From: Micrococcales bacterium
Lineage (GTDB): Bacteria > Actinomycetota > Actinomycetes > Actinomycetales > Microbacteriaceae
Reading direction: 5' to 3'
Length of the DNA stretch: 60,263 nucleotides
Assembly (NCBI GenBank): GCA_016212425.1
Contig: JACRGJ010000073.1
Coordinates: forward strand, 1-60,263
The notes beneath the pieces were generated by a model, which saw only the letters and a program-made list of their open reading frames with translations, was not told the origin of the DNA and did no database searches. This document shows positions 37,130 to 46,728 of the stretch, one piece after another (within the stretch, counting starts at the first letter, position 1; each line of letters begins with the position of its first letter). The translations under genes were made by a program, and so were the position numbers.

Positions 37130-37462
37130 ATGGTCCTGGTTCGACAGGAGATCGGCGATGTCCTCCGCGATGTCCGTCTGCAGAAGGCGATGACGTTGCG
37201 GCAGGTGGCCGGCCGGGCAAGCGTCGCCCTCGGCTACCTGAGCGAGGTGGAGCGTGGCCAGAAGGAGGCCAGCTCCGAAATCCTCGCCTCGGTCGCCGAC
37301 GCTCTCGACACCCCGATCTCCGCCATCATGCGTGAGGTCGGTGAGCGCCTGGCCGTCCTCGAGGGCGTGGACGTGGACGTGGTGGGCATGCGGCCGCTCG
37401 TCCCCGACACTCTTCCGGACGACCTGGTCGCGCAATTCGACGCGCCGCTCGCGCTGCGCTGA
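37130..37462 (+). CDS. clgR: ClgR-type XRE helix-turn-helix regulator of Clp protease genes
   Basis: A 110-residue regulator. The HTH lies at about residues 8-65, with MTLRQVAGRASVALGYLSEV and GQKEASSEILASVADALD closely following the ClgR pattern. ClgR activates clpP1P2, clpC and other stress genes and is itself a Clp substrate in studied Actinobacteria. The C-terminus ends ...FDAPLALR; an Ala-rich degron is not obvious. GAAGGAGG precedes the ATG. The position between cinA and DUF3046-recA is the usual actinobacterial order. Confidence 0.92.
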   Translation: MVLVRQEIGDVLRDVRLQKAMTLRQVAGRASVALGYLSEVERGQKEASSEILASVADALDTPISAIMREVGERLAVLEGVDVDVVGMRPLVPDTLPDDLVAQFDAPLALR

Positions 37463-37537
37463 GCCGCCGACCCCCGCATCCTCTCGCCCTCTCTCTTTTC
37501 GTCCGGGGCCGTCCGGGGCCGTCCGCTTCCTCCTTGT

Positions 37538-37589
37538 CCCCAATTGGGCCATCTGAGTGCTGTCGTTGCCCTATTTGCGCCATCTGACA
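37538..37589. repeat. Palindromic-family repeat R2, single unit
   Basis: CCCCAATTGG (37538-37547) opens a 52-bp unit that aligns with each arm of the pair at 12376-12516 and includes TTTGCGCCA. Its two half-sites read CATCTGA (37550-37556 and 37581-37587), 31 bp apart at the same offsets as the CACATGA sites of the other element. Both half-sites changed together. Confidence 0.75.
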
Positions 37590-37638
37590 GGGCCGGCGCC
37601 GTCGGCGGGGGCGGGCACGCGCGCCTAGCCTGGGACGG

Positions 37639-37863
37639 ATGAAGGTCAGCGAGTTCCGGCGCGCGGTGGTCGAGGAGTTCGGAAGCGGGTACTCCGCCGT
37701 CCTCACCCGCGACACGCACCTCGCCGAACTCGACGGCCGCACCGCCGACGAGGCGCTCGCCGCCGGGGTGCCTGCCGGGACGGTGTGGCTCGCCCTGTGC
37801 CGCTTCCAGGATGTGCCCGAGTCACGTCGGCACGGGCGTGGGCTTCCCGAGCCGCAGCGCTGA
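37639..37863 (+). CDS. DUF3046 family small protein
   Basis: A 74-residue protein: MKVSEFRRAVVEEFGSGYS, then LTRDTHLAELDGRTADEALAAG and WLALCRFQDVPESRRHG. This is the whole DUF3046 family length and pattern. Its role is unknown, but it is encoded before recA across Actinobacteria. ATG is 7 nt after TAGCCT (37626-37631), so the mRNA is probably leaderless. The LexA-controlled recA promoter lies downstream. Confidence 0.88.
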   Translation: MKVSEFRRAVVEEFGSGYSAVLTRDTHLAELDGRTADEALAAGVPAGTVWLALCRFQDVPESRRHGRGLPEPQR

Positions 37864-37910
37864 CCGCCCCGTCGTGCTTCGATTCCGCCGCGACACGCCG
37901 CTCACCTGAG

Positions 37911-37939
37911 TCGAACATCCGTTCGCCTCGGCGTAGTCT
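37911..37939 (+). promoter_or_regulatory. recA promoter with LexA (SOS) box
   Basis: TCGAACATCCGTTCGC (37911-37926) matches the actinobacterial LexA box TCGAAC-N4-GTTCGA at 11 of 12 defined bases. TAGTCT (37934-37939) is the -10, so the -35 falls within the box. A leader of about 200 nt follows to recA, rich in local dyads. Confidence 0.85.
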
Positions 37940-38145
37940 CCTCCCCAGGTGCCATCGGGGACCGGATCTCCACAATCCGACCGAGGGAGCCCGACGATGT
38001 CGGACCCCCGTCGTAGCGTGCGAGATGTCGGAACCGGACGGCTCCGACGAAGCCCTGTCGAGGTGCCGGCGACCTTGCTCCATCGGTCAACGGAGGACGA
38101 CAGAAGACGGGCGACACGACACACGACGCGACAAGGAGAACCGCA

Positions 38146-39228
38146 ATGCCCTCACCAGCAGACCGCGAGAAGGCCCTCGAGACCGCACTCGCCCAGATCG
38201 ACCGGCAGTTCGGCAAGGGCACCGTCATGCGCCTCGGCAGCGACGAGCGTGCCCCGGTGGCGGTCATCCCGACCGGGTCCATCGCTCTCGACGTCGCGCT
38301 CGGCATCGGCGGCATCCCGCGCGGCCGCATCATCGAGATCTACGGCCCGGAGTCCTCCGGTAAGACGACCCTGACTCTCCACGCGATCGCGAACGCGCAG
38401 CGGAACGGCGGCATCGCCGCGTTCATCGACGCGGAGCACGCGCTCGACCCCGAGTACGCCCGCAAGCTCGGCGTGGACATCGACTCGCTGCTGGTCTCCC
38501 AACCCGACACGGGGGAGCAGGCGCTCGAGATCGCCGACATGCTCGTCCGGTCCGGATCGATCGACCTCATCGTCGTGGACTCCGTCGCCGCTCTCGTGCC
38601 CCGTGCCGAGATCGAGGGTGAGATGGGCGACTCGCACGTCGGTCTCCAGGCGCGCCTGATGTCGCAGGCGCTGCGCAAGCTCACCGGCGGTCTCAACCAG
38701 ACCGGCACCACGATGATCTTCATCAATCAGTTGCGCGAGAAGATCGGTGTGTTCTTCGGCAGTCCGGAGACCACCTCCGGCGGCAAGGCACTGAAGTTCT
38801 ACGCGTCCGTCCGTCTGGACATCCGTCGCATCGAGACCCTCAAGGACGGCACCGACGCAGTGGGCAACCGCACCCGCGTCAAGGTCGTCAAGAACAAGAT
38901 GGCGCCGCCGTTCAAGCAGGCGGAGTTCGACATCCTCTACGGGGTCGGCATCTCTCGTGAGGGCAGCCTGATCGACTACGGCGTCGAGCACGAGATCGTC
39001 CGCAAGTCGGGCGCCTGGTACACCTACGACGGCGACCAGCTCGGCCAGGGCAAGGAGAACGCCCGCAACTTCCTCATCCAGAATCCGGATGTCGCGGCCG
39101 AGATCGAGCGGAAGATCCTCACCAAGCTGGGGGTGGGCGCGCACGCGGCACCGCCGGAGACGGCCTCCGCCGCCACCGTCGATTCGATCCAGACCAAGCT
39201 CGCCGCTCGCAAGGCCGTCGGCAGCTGA
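38146..39228 (+). CDS. recA: Recombinase RecA
   Basis: A 360-residue strand-exchange ATPase. Walker A is GPESSGKTT (about 67-75), Walker [13 protein letters not shown], and loop L2 has [20 protein letters not shown] around the DNA-binding region. RecA filaments also trigger LexA self-cleavage. An AAGGAGAA site precedes the ATG. The promoter 200 bp upstream has a LexA box. recX starts one base after the stop. Confidence 0.98.
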   Translation: MPSPADREKALETALAQIDRQFGKGTVMRLGSDERAPVAVIPTGSIALDVALGIGGIPRGRIIEIYGPESSGKTTLTLHAIANAQRNGGIAAFIDAEHALDPEYARKLGVDIDSLLVSQPDTGEQALEIADMLVRSGSIDLIVVDSVAALVPRAEIEGEMGDSHVGLQARLMSQALRKLTGGLNQTGTTMIFINQLREKIGVFFGSPETTSGGKALKFYASVRLDIRRIETLKDGTDAVGNRTRVKVVKNKMAPPFKQAEFDILYGVGISREGSLIDYGVEHEIVRKSGAWYTYDGDQLGQGKENARNFLIQNPDVAAEIERKILTKLGVGAHAAPPETASAATVDSIQTKLAARKAVGS

Positions 39229-39229
39229 C

Positions 39230-39928
39230 GTGAGCGGGTCCGAGGGCTGGCTGGCGCCGGTCAGCTATCTGCCTGGCGTCCAGCCGCCTTCGGGCGACCT
39301 CCCCACCCCGGCCGGCGTCGACGGTGCAGAGGAAGACGACGACAGCCGTGCCCGCCCGATCGATGCCGCGGAACGGAAGTCCGCGAATCGCGGCTCGGGG
39401 CGACGAGCGGACCGTCCCGCCTCCGAGCGGAGCGCCGCCCCGGCCCGCCGCGCCGAGAACGTCTCGCTCGCCGCGCTCACTCGCCGGGGACTGTCGCGGC
39501 GGGAACTCGAGCGCACCCTGCGGCAGCGCCAACTCGACGACGACACCATCGCCGCGGAGCTGGCCCGGCTCGAGTCCGTCGGACTCGTCGACGACGTGGC
39601 GCTGGCGCAGCAACTCGTCGGCCGGCTACAGGAGCGCAAGGGTCTCGGGCGCACCGCGATCGCCGCCGAGCTCTCTCGACGGATGCTGTCGCCCGCCGCG
39701 ATCGAGTACGGTCTCGACCTGATCGACTCCGGCGACGAGCTCGCCGTGGTGCGAGAACTGGCGGCGAGGCGGGCACGCCAGCTCGGCGGCCTGGACCGCG
39801 ACACGGCGGTGCGTCGCCTCACCGGCTACCTCCTGCGCCGGGGTTACTCCGGAAGCACGCTCCGCGCGGCCGTGGACTCCGCGCTCCCCACGACGGGGAC
39901 CACGAACGGCTCGGTCCGCTTCCGCTGA
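39230..39928 (+). CDS. recX: Regulatory protein RecX
   Basis: A 232-residue protein. About 80 charged, disordered residues precede the RecX helical repeats: [36 protein letters not shown] and [20 protein letters not shown]. RecX binds RecA filaments and limits recombination activity. GTG at 39230 gives co-translation with recA; internal starts after the head are possible. The long N-terminal extension is typical of actinobacterial RecX. Confidence 0.93.
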   Translation: MSGSEGWLAPVSYLPGVQPPSGDLPTPAGVDGAEEDDDSRARPIDAAERKSANRGSGRRADRPASERSAAPARRAENVSLAALTRRGLSRRELERTLRQRQLDDDTIAAELARLESVGLVDDVALAQQLVGRLQERKGLGRTAIAAELSRRMLSPAAIEYGLDLIDSGDELAVVRELAARRARQLGGLDRDTAVRRLTGYLLRRGYSGSTLRAAVDSALPTTGTTNGSVRFR

Positions 39929-39969
39929 GGCGCCCGAGCCCGAGGGCGACGGTGACTTACCCTGGTGCG

Positions 39970-41490
39970 GTGATGAGCGAGACCCGCACCCCGCCCGGGG
40001 CCCGCACCTACGAGGTGCGCACATTCGGCTGTCAGATGAACGCGCACGACTCGGAGCGGCTCTCGGGGTCCCTGGAGGCGGCCGGCTATGTTCGGGCCGA
40101 GCACGGGGCCGGCGCGGACGTCGTGGTCATCAACACCTGCGCGGTGCGGGAGAACGCCGACAACAAGCTCTACGGCACGCTCGGGCACCTGGCGTCGGTG
40201 AAGCGGGAGCGGGCCGGCACGCAGATCGCCGTCGGCGGCTGCCTTGCGCAGAAGGACAAGTCCGTCATCCTCGACCGCGCTCCGTGGGTCGACGTGGTCT
40301 TCGGCACCCACAACATGGGGGCTCTTCCGACCCTGCTGGAGCGAGCCCGCCACAACGACGAGGCGCAGCTGGAGATCCTCGAGGCTCTCGAGGTCTTCCC
40401 CTCGACCCTGCCCACCCGCCGCGAGTCCATCGCCAGCGGCTGGGTCTCCATCTCGGTCGGCTGCAACAACACCTGCACCTTCTGCATCGTCCCCACCCTC
40501 CGGGGCAGCGAGCGCGACCGTCGACCCGGCGACATCCTCTCCGAGCTCCAGCTGCTCGTCGACGACGGCGCCATCGAGGTCACCTTCCTCGGGCAGAACG
40601 TCAACTCGTACGGCGTCGGGTTCGGCGATCGGCAGGCGTTCTCCAAGCTGTTGCGGGCCGCGGGCACGATCGGCGGGCTCGAGCGCATCCGCTTCACCAG
40701 CCCGCACCCGGCCGCATTCACCGACGATGTCATCGACGCGATGGCCGAGACCCCGAGCGTCATGCCGCAGCTGCACATGCCGCTGCAGTCCGGATCCGAT
40801 CGCATCCTCAAGGCCATGCGGCGCTCCTACCGCTCGGAGCGGTTCCTCGGCATCCTGGACCGGGTGCGCGCGCGGATGCCGCACGCCGCGATCTCCACGG
40901 ACATCATCGTCGGATTCCCCGGCGAGACCGAGGAGGACTTCCAGGACACCCTCCGCGTCGTCGAGGAGGCGCGTTTCGGGTCCGCTTTCACCTTCCAGTA
41001 CTCGATCCGCCCCGGCACCCCGGCGGCGACCCTGCCGGATCAGCTGCCCAAGGCGGTGGTGCAGGAGCGCTTCGAGCGGCTGGTGGAGCTTCAGGAACGG
41101 ATCTCCGCCGAGGAGAACGCCGCCCTCGTGGGCTCGCGGGTGGAGGTGCTCGTCGCGCCGGCCGAGGGCCGACGTGACGCCAGGACCCGGCGGATGTCGG
41201 GACGGGCGGAAGACGGCCGCCTGGTGCATTTCGCGCTTCCGGACGGGCAGACGGCACGGCCGGGCGATGTGGCGAGCGTGATCGTCAGCGGATCCGCGCC
41301 GCACTACCTGCTCGCCGATCTCGCCTCCGACGCCGCGGTGGCGGTCCGTCGCACCCGCGCCGGTGACGCGTGGGAGCGGCAGGACGCCGAGAGCTGCGCG
41401 GCGCCCGCGCATCCCGGCGGTGCGGGTGCGTCCGTCGGGCTCGGACTCCCGGGCCTCCGCGAGGGGCTCGTCGTCCCGACCGTCCGGTGA
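39970..41490 (+). CDS. miaB: tRNA-2-methylthio-N6-dimethylallyladenosine synthase MiaB
   Basis: A 506-residue methylthiotransferase. The N-terminal UPF0004 domain has [15 protein letters not shown] with its cluster cysteines. The radical SAM motif is CNNTCTFC (about residues 165-172). A TRAM domain ends the conserved part ([12 protein letters not shown]). About 70 extra residues follow. It adds the methylthio group to ms2i6A37 of tRNA. GTG 39970 lies 6 nt after TACCCT; the adjacent ATG 39973 is an alternative start. Its TGA overlaps the miaA GTG, matching the pathway order. Confidence 0.96.
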   Translation: MMSETRTPPGARTYEVRTFGCQMNAHDSERLSGSLEAAGYVRAEHGAGADVVVINTCAVRENADNKLYGTLGHLASVKRERAGTQIAVGGCLAQKDKSVILDRAPWVDVVFGTHNMGALPTLLERARHNDEAQLEILEALEVFPSTLPTRRESIASGWVSISVGCNNTCTFCIVPTLRGSERDRRPGDILSELQLLVDDGAIEVTFLGQNVNSYGVGFGDRQAFSKLLRAAGTIGGLERIRFTSPHPAAFTDDVIDAMAETPSVMPQLHMPLQSGSDRILKAMRRSYRSERFLGILDRVRARMPHAAISTDIIVGFPGETEEDFQDTLRVVEEARFGSAFTFQYSIRPGTPAATLPDQLPKAVVQERFERLVELQERISAEENAALVGSRVEVLVAPAEGRRDARTRRMSGRAEDGRLVHFALPDGQTARPGDVASVIVSGSAPHYLLADLASDAAVAVRRTRAGDAWERQDAESCAAPAHPGGAGASVGLGLPGLREGLVVPTVR

Positions 41491-42431
41491 CCGGTCCGCC
41501 GCAGCTCGTCAGCATCGTCGGACCGACCGGCACCGGGAAGAGCGACCTCGCCCTCGACCTCGCCACGGCGCTGCGCGAGCGGCGGCGACCCGCCGCGATC
41601 GGCAATGCGGACGCGATGCAGCTCTACCGCGGGATGGACATCGGCACGGCCAAGGTGCCGCCCACGGAGCGCCGGGGCATTCGGCACCACCTGCTCGACG
41701 TCCTCGAACCGCGGGAGGAGGCGAGCGTCGCGCGCTATCAGACGGCCGCCCGGGAGGCGATCGAGGACATCCGCACCCGGGGCGCCGTCCCGATCCTCGT
41801 GGGCGGGAGCGGCCTCTACGTCTCGAGCGTGGTCTACGATTTCAGCTTCCCCGGCACCGACGCCGGGGTGCGTCTGCGACTCGAGGAGGAGCTGGCACGC
41901 TCCGGCGCGGGGCGTCTCCACACCCGGCTCCGGGAGGTCGACCCCGCGGCGGCCGCCGCCATCGGCCCGCACAACGGCCGCCGCCTCGTGCGGGCGCTGG
42001 AGGTCATCGAGATCTCCGGTCGGCGCTTCGGATCGGGGCTCCCCGCCGAGGCCCGGACCTGGCTGCCCACCCTCACCCTCGGGCTGCGCCAGAGCCGCGA
42101 GCAGCTCGTGCCGCGGCTCGATGCCCGGGTCGAGCGGATGTGGACCGCCGGTCTGGTCGACGAGGTCGCCGCCCTCCGCCCGGCCGGGTTGGGCGTGACC
42201 GCGGCCCGGGCGATCGGGTACGCGCAGGCGCTGGCCCAGCTGGACGGCGCGATCGGTGAGCGTGCCGCGATCGAGCAGACCCAGGCGCTGACCCGCCGCT
42301 ACGCCCGCCGGCAGGTGAGCTGGTTCAGACGGTACGCCGCGACCAGGTGGATCGACGCCGACGCGCCCGCGGCGGACCGCCTGGCGACCGCGCTCGAGGG
42401 CCTGAGCACCGCATCCGGAGCCGCCCGCTAG
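41487..42431 (+). CDS. miaA: tRNA dimethylallyltransferase MiaA
   Basis: A 314-residue enzyme adding the dimethylallyl group to A37 of tRNA, the substrate for MiaB. P-loop GPTGTGKS lies at residues 12-19, and [19 protein letters not shown] follows with the usual Asp and Gln positions. [13 protein letters not shown] is near the end. The GTG overlaps the miaB stop. The stop TAG also forms the first half of the dapF -10 hexamer. Confidence 0.96.
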   Translation: MTGPPQLVSIVGPTGTGKSDLALDLATALRERRRPAAIGNADAMQLYRGMDIGTAKVPPTERRGIRHHLLDVLEPREEASVARYQTAAREAIEDIRTRGAVPILVGGSGLYVSSVVYDFSFPGTDAGVRLRLEEELARSGAGRLHTRLREVDPAAAAAIGPHNGRRLVRALEVIEISGRRFGSGLPAEARTWLPTLTLGLRQSREQLVPRLDARVERMWTAGLVDEVAALRPAGLGVTAARAIGYAQALAQLDGAIGERAAIEQTQALTRRYARRQVSWFRRYAATRWIDADAPAADRLATALEGLSTASGAAR

Positions 42432-42440
42432 CGTGAGCGG
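42429..42440 (+). promoter_or_regulatory. dapF leaderless promoter overlapping the miaA stop
   Basis: TAGCGT (42429-42434) starts with the miaA stop codon TAG, followed by six bases and the dapF GTG at 42441. Geometry equals the other predicted leaderless starts. Confidence 0.5.
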
Positions 42441-43307
42441 GTGACCACACTCGCCTTCACCAAGGGCCACGGCACCGGCAACGATTTCGTGCTCGTCGCC
42501 GACCCCGATGGCGTCCGCGAACTCGACCCAGCCGACGCCGCCCGCCTCGCGGACCGGCGATCCGGAGTCGGTGGCGACGGGGTGATCCGCGCGGTGCGGT
42601 CTCAGCGATTCGCCGACGGCGCCGCCGCCCTGGCCGAGGACCCGGCGGCGGAGTGGTTCATGGACTACCGCAACGCCGACGGCAGCGCGGCGGAGATGTG
42701 CGGCAACGGCATCCGGGTGTTCGGGGAGTTCCTTCTGGCCGAAGGGCTCGCCGAGGTCGCCGTGGGGGAGACGATGGCGGTGGGAACCCGCGCCGGGGTC
42801 CGCGCACTGACCCGTACCGGGGAAGGCTGGAGCGCCGACCTCGGCCGCTACCGGGTGCGGGACGACGGGGTGACGGTCAGCGCCCGCAACCTCCGCATCG
42901 ACCGTCCGGCGGTCAGCGTCGAGATCGGCAACCCGCACGCGGTCGTCGCCCTCGCCGACGACGAGGAGCTGGACGAGATCGACCTCACCATCGCGCCCGG
43001 GGTACTGCCTCTCCCGGCGGACGGCGTCAATGTCGAGTTCGTCGTGCCGGATGATCCGCTCGTGGTCGGTGGCCGCGGCGGCATCCGGCTGCGCGTGCAC
43101 GAGCGCGGATCCGGCGAGACGCTCTCCTGCGGCACCGGCGCCGCCGCGGCCGCGATCGCCACCCGCTTCTGGGCGGGCGACAGGGCTCCGGCCGAGTGGC
43201 GGGTCGTGGTTCCCGGCGGTGTGCTCGGGGTCGCCCTGCGCGACGGGCGGGCCACTCTGAGCGGCCCGGCGGAGCTGGTCTACTCCGGCGTCATCGACCT
43301 CGGCTGA
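42441..43307 (+). CDS. dapF: Diaminopimelate epimerase
   Basis: A 288-residue cofactor-independent epimerase. The two catalytic cysteines lie in EMCGNGIRVFGE (about residue 86) and LSCGTGAAAAAIA (about residue 230). FTKGHGTGNDFVLV is the conserved N-terminus. It converts LL- to meso-diaminopimelate for peptidoglycan and lysine. Its 3' end overlaps the antisense methyltransferase gene by 28 nt. Confidence 0.97.
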   Translation: MTTLAFTKGHGTGNDFVLVADPDGVRELDPADAARLADRRSGVGGDGVIRAVRSQRFADGAAALAEDPAAEWFMDYRNADGSAAEMCGNGIRVFGEFLLAEGLAEVAVGETMAVGTRAGVRALTRTGEGWSADLGRYRVRDDGVTVSARNLRIDRPAVSVEIGNPHAVVALADDEELDEIDLTIAPGVLPLPADGVNVEFVVPDDPLVVGGRGGIRLRVHERGSGETLSCGTGAAAAAIATRFWAGDRAPAEWRVVVPGGVLGVALRDGRATLSGPAELVYSGVIDLG

Positions 43308-43957
43308 CCATCGTTCGCGGAGGCGGATGCGGGCACGTCCCCGTCCTCCTCGCGCCAGCGCACCCGGAGCACCCGGTAGCCCTTCGCGGTGGCGGCCCGC
43401 GTCACGCGCGCCCTGCCGGAGAACTCGCTCTCCAGCCAGCGCTGCAGCGAGTCCGCGCCGAGGTTCCTCTGCACGACGAGCCAGGCGTCCGAGTCGCGAT
43501 CCAGACGCGGGAGCCACCGGCGCAGCAGGTGGTGCAGCTCGCTCTTGCCGATCCGGATGGGCGGATTCGACCAGATGGTCCGGAAGCGGATGTCCTCCGG
43601 CACGGCATCCGGAGTCGCCGCGGTCACGTTGTCGAGGCCGAGTGCCGCCGCGTTGACGCGGGCCAGCTCGAGCGCGCGCTCGTTGACGTCGACCGCCCAC
43701 ACGTTCGCGTGTGGCGAGCCCAGCCCGAGGCTCAGAGCCACCGGTCCCCATCCGCAGCCGAGATCCAGGAGGTGGCCCCCCGGCGGCGGTGCCGGCACGG
43801 CGGCCAGCAGCACCGAGGTGCCGGCGTCGATCCGGTCGGGACTGAAGACCCCGCCCGCCGTGGTGACCTGCACCGGCCGTCCCGTCAGCATCACCGAGAG
43901 GTGCCGTGGCGCGAAGACGCCCGCGGGGTGAGCGCTGAAGTAGTGCTCACCCGACAT
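43280..43957 (-). CDS. Class I SAM-dependent methyltransferase, RsmC/RlmG-like
   Basis: A 225-residue methyltransferase. It starts SGEHYFSAHPAG, then GGVFSPDRIDAGTSVLL, the SAM motif LLDLGCGWGPVALSL, and the catalytic NPPI in IWSNPPIRIGKSE. NPP(Y/F/I)-type motifs methylate exocyclic amines, here probably a guanine of rRNA as in RsmC. ATG at 43957 is 6 nt after a minus-strand TAGGTT (43964-43969), so leaderless. It is divergent from hflX. The tail overlaps dapF on the other strand. Confidence 0.88.
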   Translation of the reverse strand: MSGEHYFSAHPAGVFAPRHLSVMLTGRPVQVTTAGGVFSPDRIDAGTSVLLAAVPAPPPGGHLLDLGCGWGPVALSLGLGSPHANVWAVDVNERALELARVNAAALGLDNVTAATPDAVPEDIRFRTIWSNPPIRIGKSELHHLLRRWLPRLDRDSDAWLVVQRNLGADSLQRWLESEFSGRARVTRAATAKGYRVLRVRWREEDGDVPASASANDGQPRSMTPE

Positions 43958-44028
43958 GCCTCGAACCTATCCGCCCACCGCGAACCCCGGGTCGGATCCA
44001 CCCGACCAGAACTAGGCTGGCAGGGAAG

Positions 44029-45678
44029 ATGACCTCCCTGAATCAGCACACCCCGACCGACCAGTCGGGAGCGACCGATCCGTCCTCGACCACCGTCGAT
44101 TCCTCGGCGGGCGCCGCCCCGCCGCAGGACGCGATCGGGCGGATCCTCGCCACCGCGGACGCCCGCGCGGCACGCTCCCTCTTCGCCGACTCCGCATCGG
44201 CCCTGCAGTTGCAGGACCACTACGAGGACGACCGCGACGGCGATCAGCTCGACCGCGACGCGCGCGCCGCACTCCGTCGTGTCGCCGGGCTGTCGACGGA
44301 ACTCGAGGACGTCACCGAGGTCGAGTACCGGCAGCTGCGGCTGGAGAACGTGGTGCTCGTGGGCGTCTACTCCGGCTCGACGCTCGAAGAGGCGGAGAAC
44401 TCCCTGCGCGAGCTGGCCGCGCTCGCCGAGACTGCGGGCGCGGTCGTGCTCGACGGCCTGCTGCAGCGCCGCCCGCATCCGGATCCCGCCACCTACGTCG
44501 GCCGCGGCAAGGCCGACGAGCTCGCGGCGATCGTGTCGCATCTCGGCGCCGACACCGTGGTCGCCGACACCGAGCTGGCCCCGAGCCAGCGACGCGCGCT
44601 GGAGGACGTGGTCAAGGTGAAGGTGATCGACCGCACCGCGGTGATCCTGGACATCTTCAGCCAGCACGCCAAGAGCCGCGAGGGCAAGGCGCAGGTCGAG
44701 CTCGCCCAGCTCGAGTACCTCCTCCCGCGCCTGCGCGGCTGGGGCGAGTCGATGTCGCGCCAGGCCGGCGGTCAGGTCGGCGCGGGCACCGGCATGGGCT
44801 CCCGCGGACCGGGCGAGACGAAGATCGAGCTCGACCGCCGTCGCATCCACACCCAGATGGCGAAGCTCCGCCGTCAGATCGCCGGCTTCGCGCCCGCCCG
44901 CGCGGTGAAGCGCAGCAACCGCGACCGGTTCCAGGTGCCCAGCGTCGCGATCGCCGGCTACACCAACGCCGGCAAGTCGAGCCTCCTGAACCGGATCACC
45001 CGCGCGGGCGTGCTCGTCGAGAACGCGCTCTTCGCCACCCTCGACCCGACCGTGCGCCGCACCGAGACCCCCGACGGGCGCACCTACACGCTCGCCGACA
45101 CGGTCGGCTTCGTGCGCAACCTCCCGCACCAGCTCGTCGAGGCGTTCCGCTCCACGCTCGAGGAGGTTGGCGAGTCCGATCTCGTCGTGCACGTGGTCGA
45201 CGCCTCGCACCCGGACCCCGCCGCGCAGCTCGCGACGGTCCGCGACGTCATCCGCGATGTCGGAGCGCGCGAGTTGCCGGAGCTGGTGGTGATGAACAAG
45301 GCGGATCTGGTCGACGAGGACGCCCGGCTGCTGCTACGCGGGCTGGAGCCGGAGGCGATCTTCGTCTCCGCGCGCACCGGGGAGGGGATCGCCGAGCTCC
45401 AGCAGCGGATCGCGGATGCCCTGCCGCAGCCCGATGTCTCGCTGCGGCTGCTCGTGCCCTTCGACCGCGGCGAGGTGGTCGCGTTCGCGCACGAGCACGC
45501 CGTCGTGGACGGCACCGCGTACGACGAAGCCGGCACCCGATTGGAGCTGCGCGCCTCCACGCCGGTCGCCCACCGCCTCGAGGCGATGCTCGGCGGCTCG
45601 AGCCACCTCCGCCCCGACGCGCAGCGCGTCGCGGCGCGTAACACGGGCGGCACGGCCGCGGACGCGACCCTATCCTGA
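44029..45678 (+). CDS. hflX: GTPase HflX
   Basis: A 549-residue ribosome-associated GTPase. The HflX N-domain has HPDPATYVGRGKADELAA, and the coiled linker contains GPGETKIELDRRRI. The G domain has IAGYTNAGKSSLLN (G1), LADTVGFVRNLPHQL (G3) and NKADL (G4). HflX splits stalled or heat-damaged ribosomes. The first 90 residues are a family-variable extension. TAGGCT lies 10 nt before the ATG, so any leader is a few nucleotides. The gene order miaB-miaA-dapF-hflX is conserved in Actinobacteria. Confidence 0.96.
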   Translation: MTSLNQHTPTDQSGATDPSSTTVDSSAGAAPPQDAIGRILATADARAARSLFADSASALQLQDHYEDDRDGDQLDRDARAALRRVAGLSTELEDVTEVEYRQLRLENVVLVGVYSGSTLEEAENSLRELAALAETAGAVVLDGLLQRRPHPDPATYVGRGKADELAAIVSHLGADTVVADTELAPSQRRALEDVVKVKVIDRTAVILDIFSQHAKSREGKAQVELAQLEYLLPRLRGWGESMSRQAGGQVGAGTGMGSRGPGETKIELDRRRIHTQMAKLRRQIAGFAPARAVKRSNRDRFQVPSVAIAGYTNAGKSSLLNRITRAGVLVENALFATLDPTVRRTETPDGRTYTLADTVGFVRNLPHQLVEAFRSTLEEVGESDLVVHVVDASHPDPAAQLATVRDVIRDVGARELPELVVMNKADLVDEDARLLLRGLEPEAIFVSARTGEGIAELQQRIADALPQPDVSLRLLVPFDRGEVVAFAHEHAVVDGTAYDEAGTRLELRASTPVAHRLEAMLGGSSHLRPDAQRVAARNTGGTAADATLS

Positions 45679-45768
45679 ACCGACGCCGCACCCCGCGGCG
45701 CGAAGCGACAGCCGAGCCCGGCACCCGCCTCTGTCCGGACCCGATCGCGGCCTGAGGGAGGAGACCCG
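45671..45768 (+). promoter_or_regulatory. metF promoter and leader
   Basis: TATCCT (45671-45676) is a good -10 that overlaps the end of hflX. The predicted leader of about 85 nt begins with CGCCGC (45684-45689) pairing with GCGGCG (45695-45700) and ends in GGAGGAG before GTG. It does not match a SAM, SAH or cobalamin riboswitch that I can recognise. Confidence 0.4.
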
Positions 45769-46728
45769 GTGCCCGAGGCATCCGACTGTCCCACCTTCTC
45801 GTTCGAGCTGTATCCGCCGCGGGACGCCGCGGCGGAGGCGGCGCTCTACCAGAACCTCGGTGCGCTCGTCGCGGCGGGCCCGGAGTTCATCTCCGTCACC
45901 TACGGCGCCAGCGGATCCTCCCGTGATCGCTCCCTCGGGGTCCTCGGTCATCTGCTGCGCGAGACCGACGTCCGCCCGATGGCCCACCTCACCTGCGTCG
46001 GCACCTCCTACGCCGAGGCCGCCGACCTCATCCGCGAGTTCCTCGACGCCGGCGTGCGCAGCTTCCTCGCGCTGCGGGGCGACCCGCCCGCTGGCACCCG
46101 GCACGAAGACCTCGTCCTCGGCGACCTCGGCAGCGCGGGGGAGCTCGTGCAGCTGATCCACCGGGTGCAGGAGGAGCGCTCGCCCTTCACCGAGACGCCG
46201 GTGCCCGGTTTCCCGGGCGCGCGTCGGCTGCGCAGCGGCGAGAAGGTCACGATCGCGGTCGCCGCGTTCCCGAACGGCCACCCGCGCTCGCGCTCCGGCA
46301 GCCAGGACATCGACACCCTGCTGGCGAAGGAGGCGGCCGGCGCGAACCTCGCGATCACGCAGCTGTTCTTCGACGCGGATCACTACCTCGGGTTCGTGCA
46401 GCGCGCCCGCGCGGCGGGGGTCACCCTGCGCATCCTGCCCGGCATCATGCCCGTGACCTCGGCCGCTCGCCTGCGCAGGATCGTCGAGCTGACCGACGAG
46501 CGGATGCCGCGCACCCTCCTCGCGCGTCTCGAATCCGCCGACGACCCGGGCCGCGTGGGCATCGACCACGCGGTCGCGCTCTCGCGGCGGCTGCTCGACG
46601 GGGGCGCGCCCGGTCTCCACCTCTACACGTTCAACCGGTCCGCCGCGCCGCTCGCCGTGCTGCGCGAGACCGGGTTGCTGCCCGCCATGTCCGCCTTCCC
46701 GCCCGCCCCCGTACAGGAGCTCGCATGA
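45769..46728 (+). CDS. metF: 5,10-methylenetetrahydrofolate reductase
   Basis: A 319-residue TIM-barrel flavoprotein reducing methylene-THF to methyl-THF. FSFELYPPRDAAAEAAL is the N-terminal signature with the catalytic Glu, VTYGASGSSRD follows, then FLALRGDPP and NLAITQLFFDADHY. It supplies the methyl donor for MetE, which starts within its stop (ATGA overlap). GGAGGAG precedes the GTG. The metF-metE pair is one operon. Confidence 0.96.
   Translation: MPEASDCPTFSFELYPPRDAAAEAALYQNLGALVAAGPEFISVTYGASGSSRDRSLGVLGHLLRETDVRPMAHLTCVGTSYAEAADLIREFLDAGVRSFLALRGDPPAGTRHEDLVLGDLGSAGELVQLIHRVQEERSPFTETPVPGFPGARRLRSGEKVTIAVAAFPNGHPRSRSGSQDIDTLLAKEAAGANLAITQLFFDADHYLGFVQRARAAGVTLRILPGIMPVTSAARLRRIVELTDERMPRTLLARLESADDPGRVGIDHAVALSRRLLDGGAPGLHLYTFNRSAAPLAVLRETGLLPAMSAFPPAPVQELA

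Noticed and set aside
45679-45768. SAM, SAH or cobalamin riboswitch upstream of metF-metE
   Set aside because: The leader is only about 85 nt and shows a simple 6-bp hairpin. None of the conserved cores of those classes can be found.
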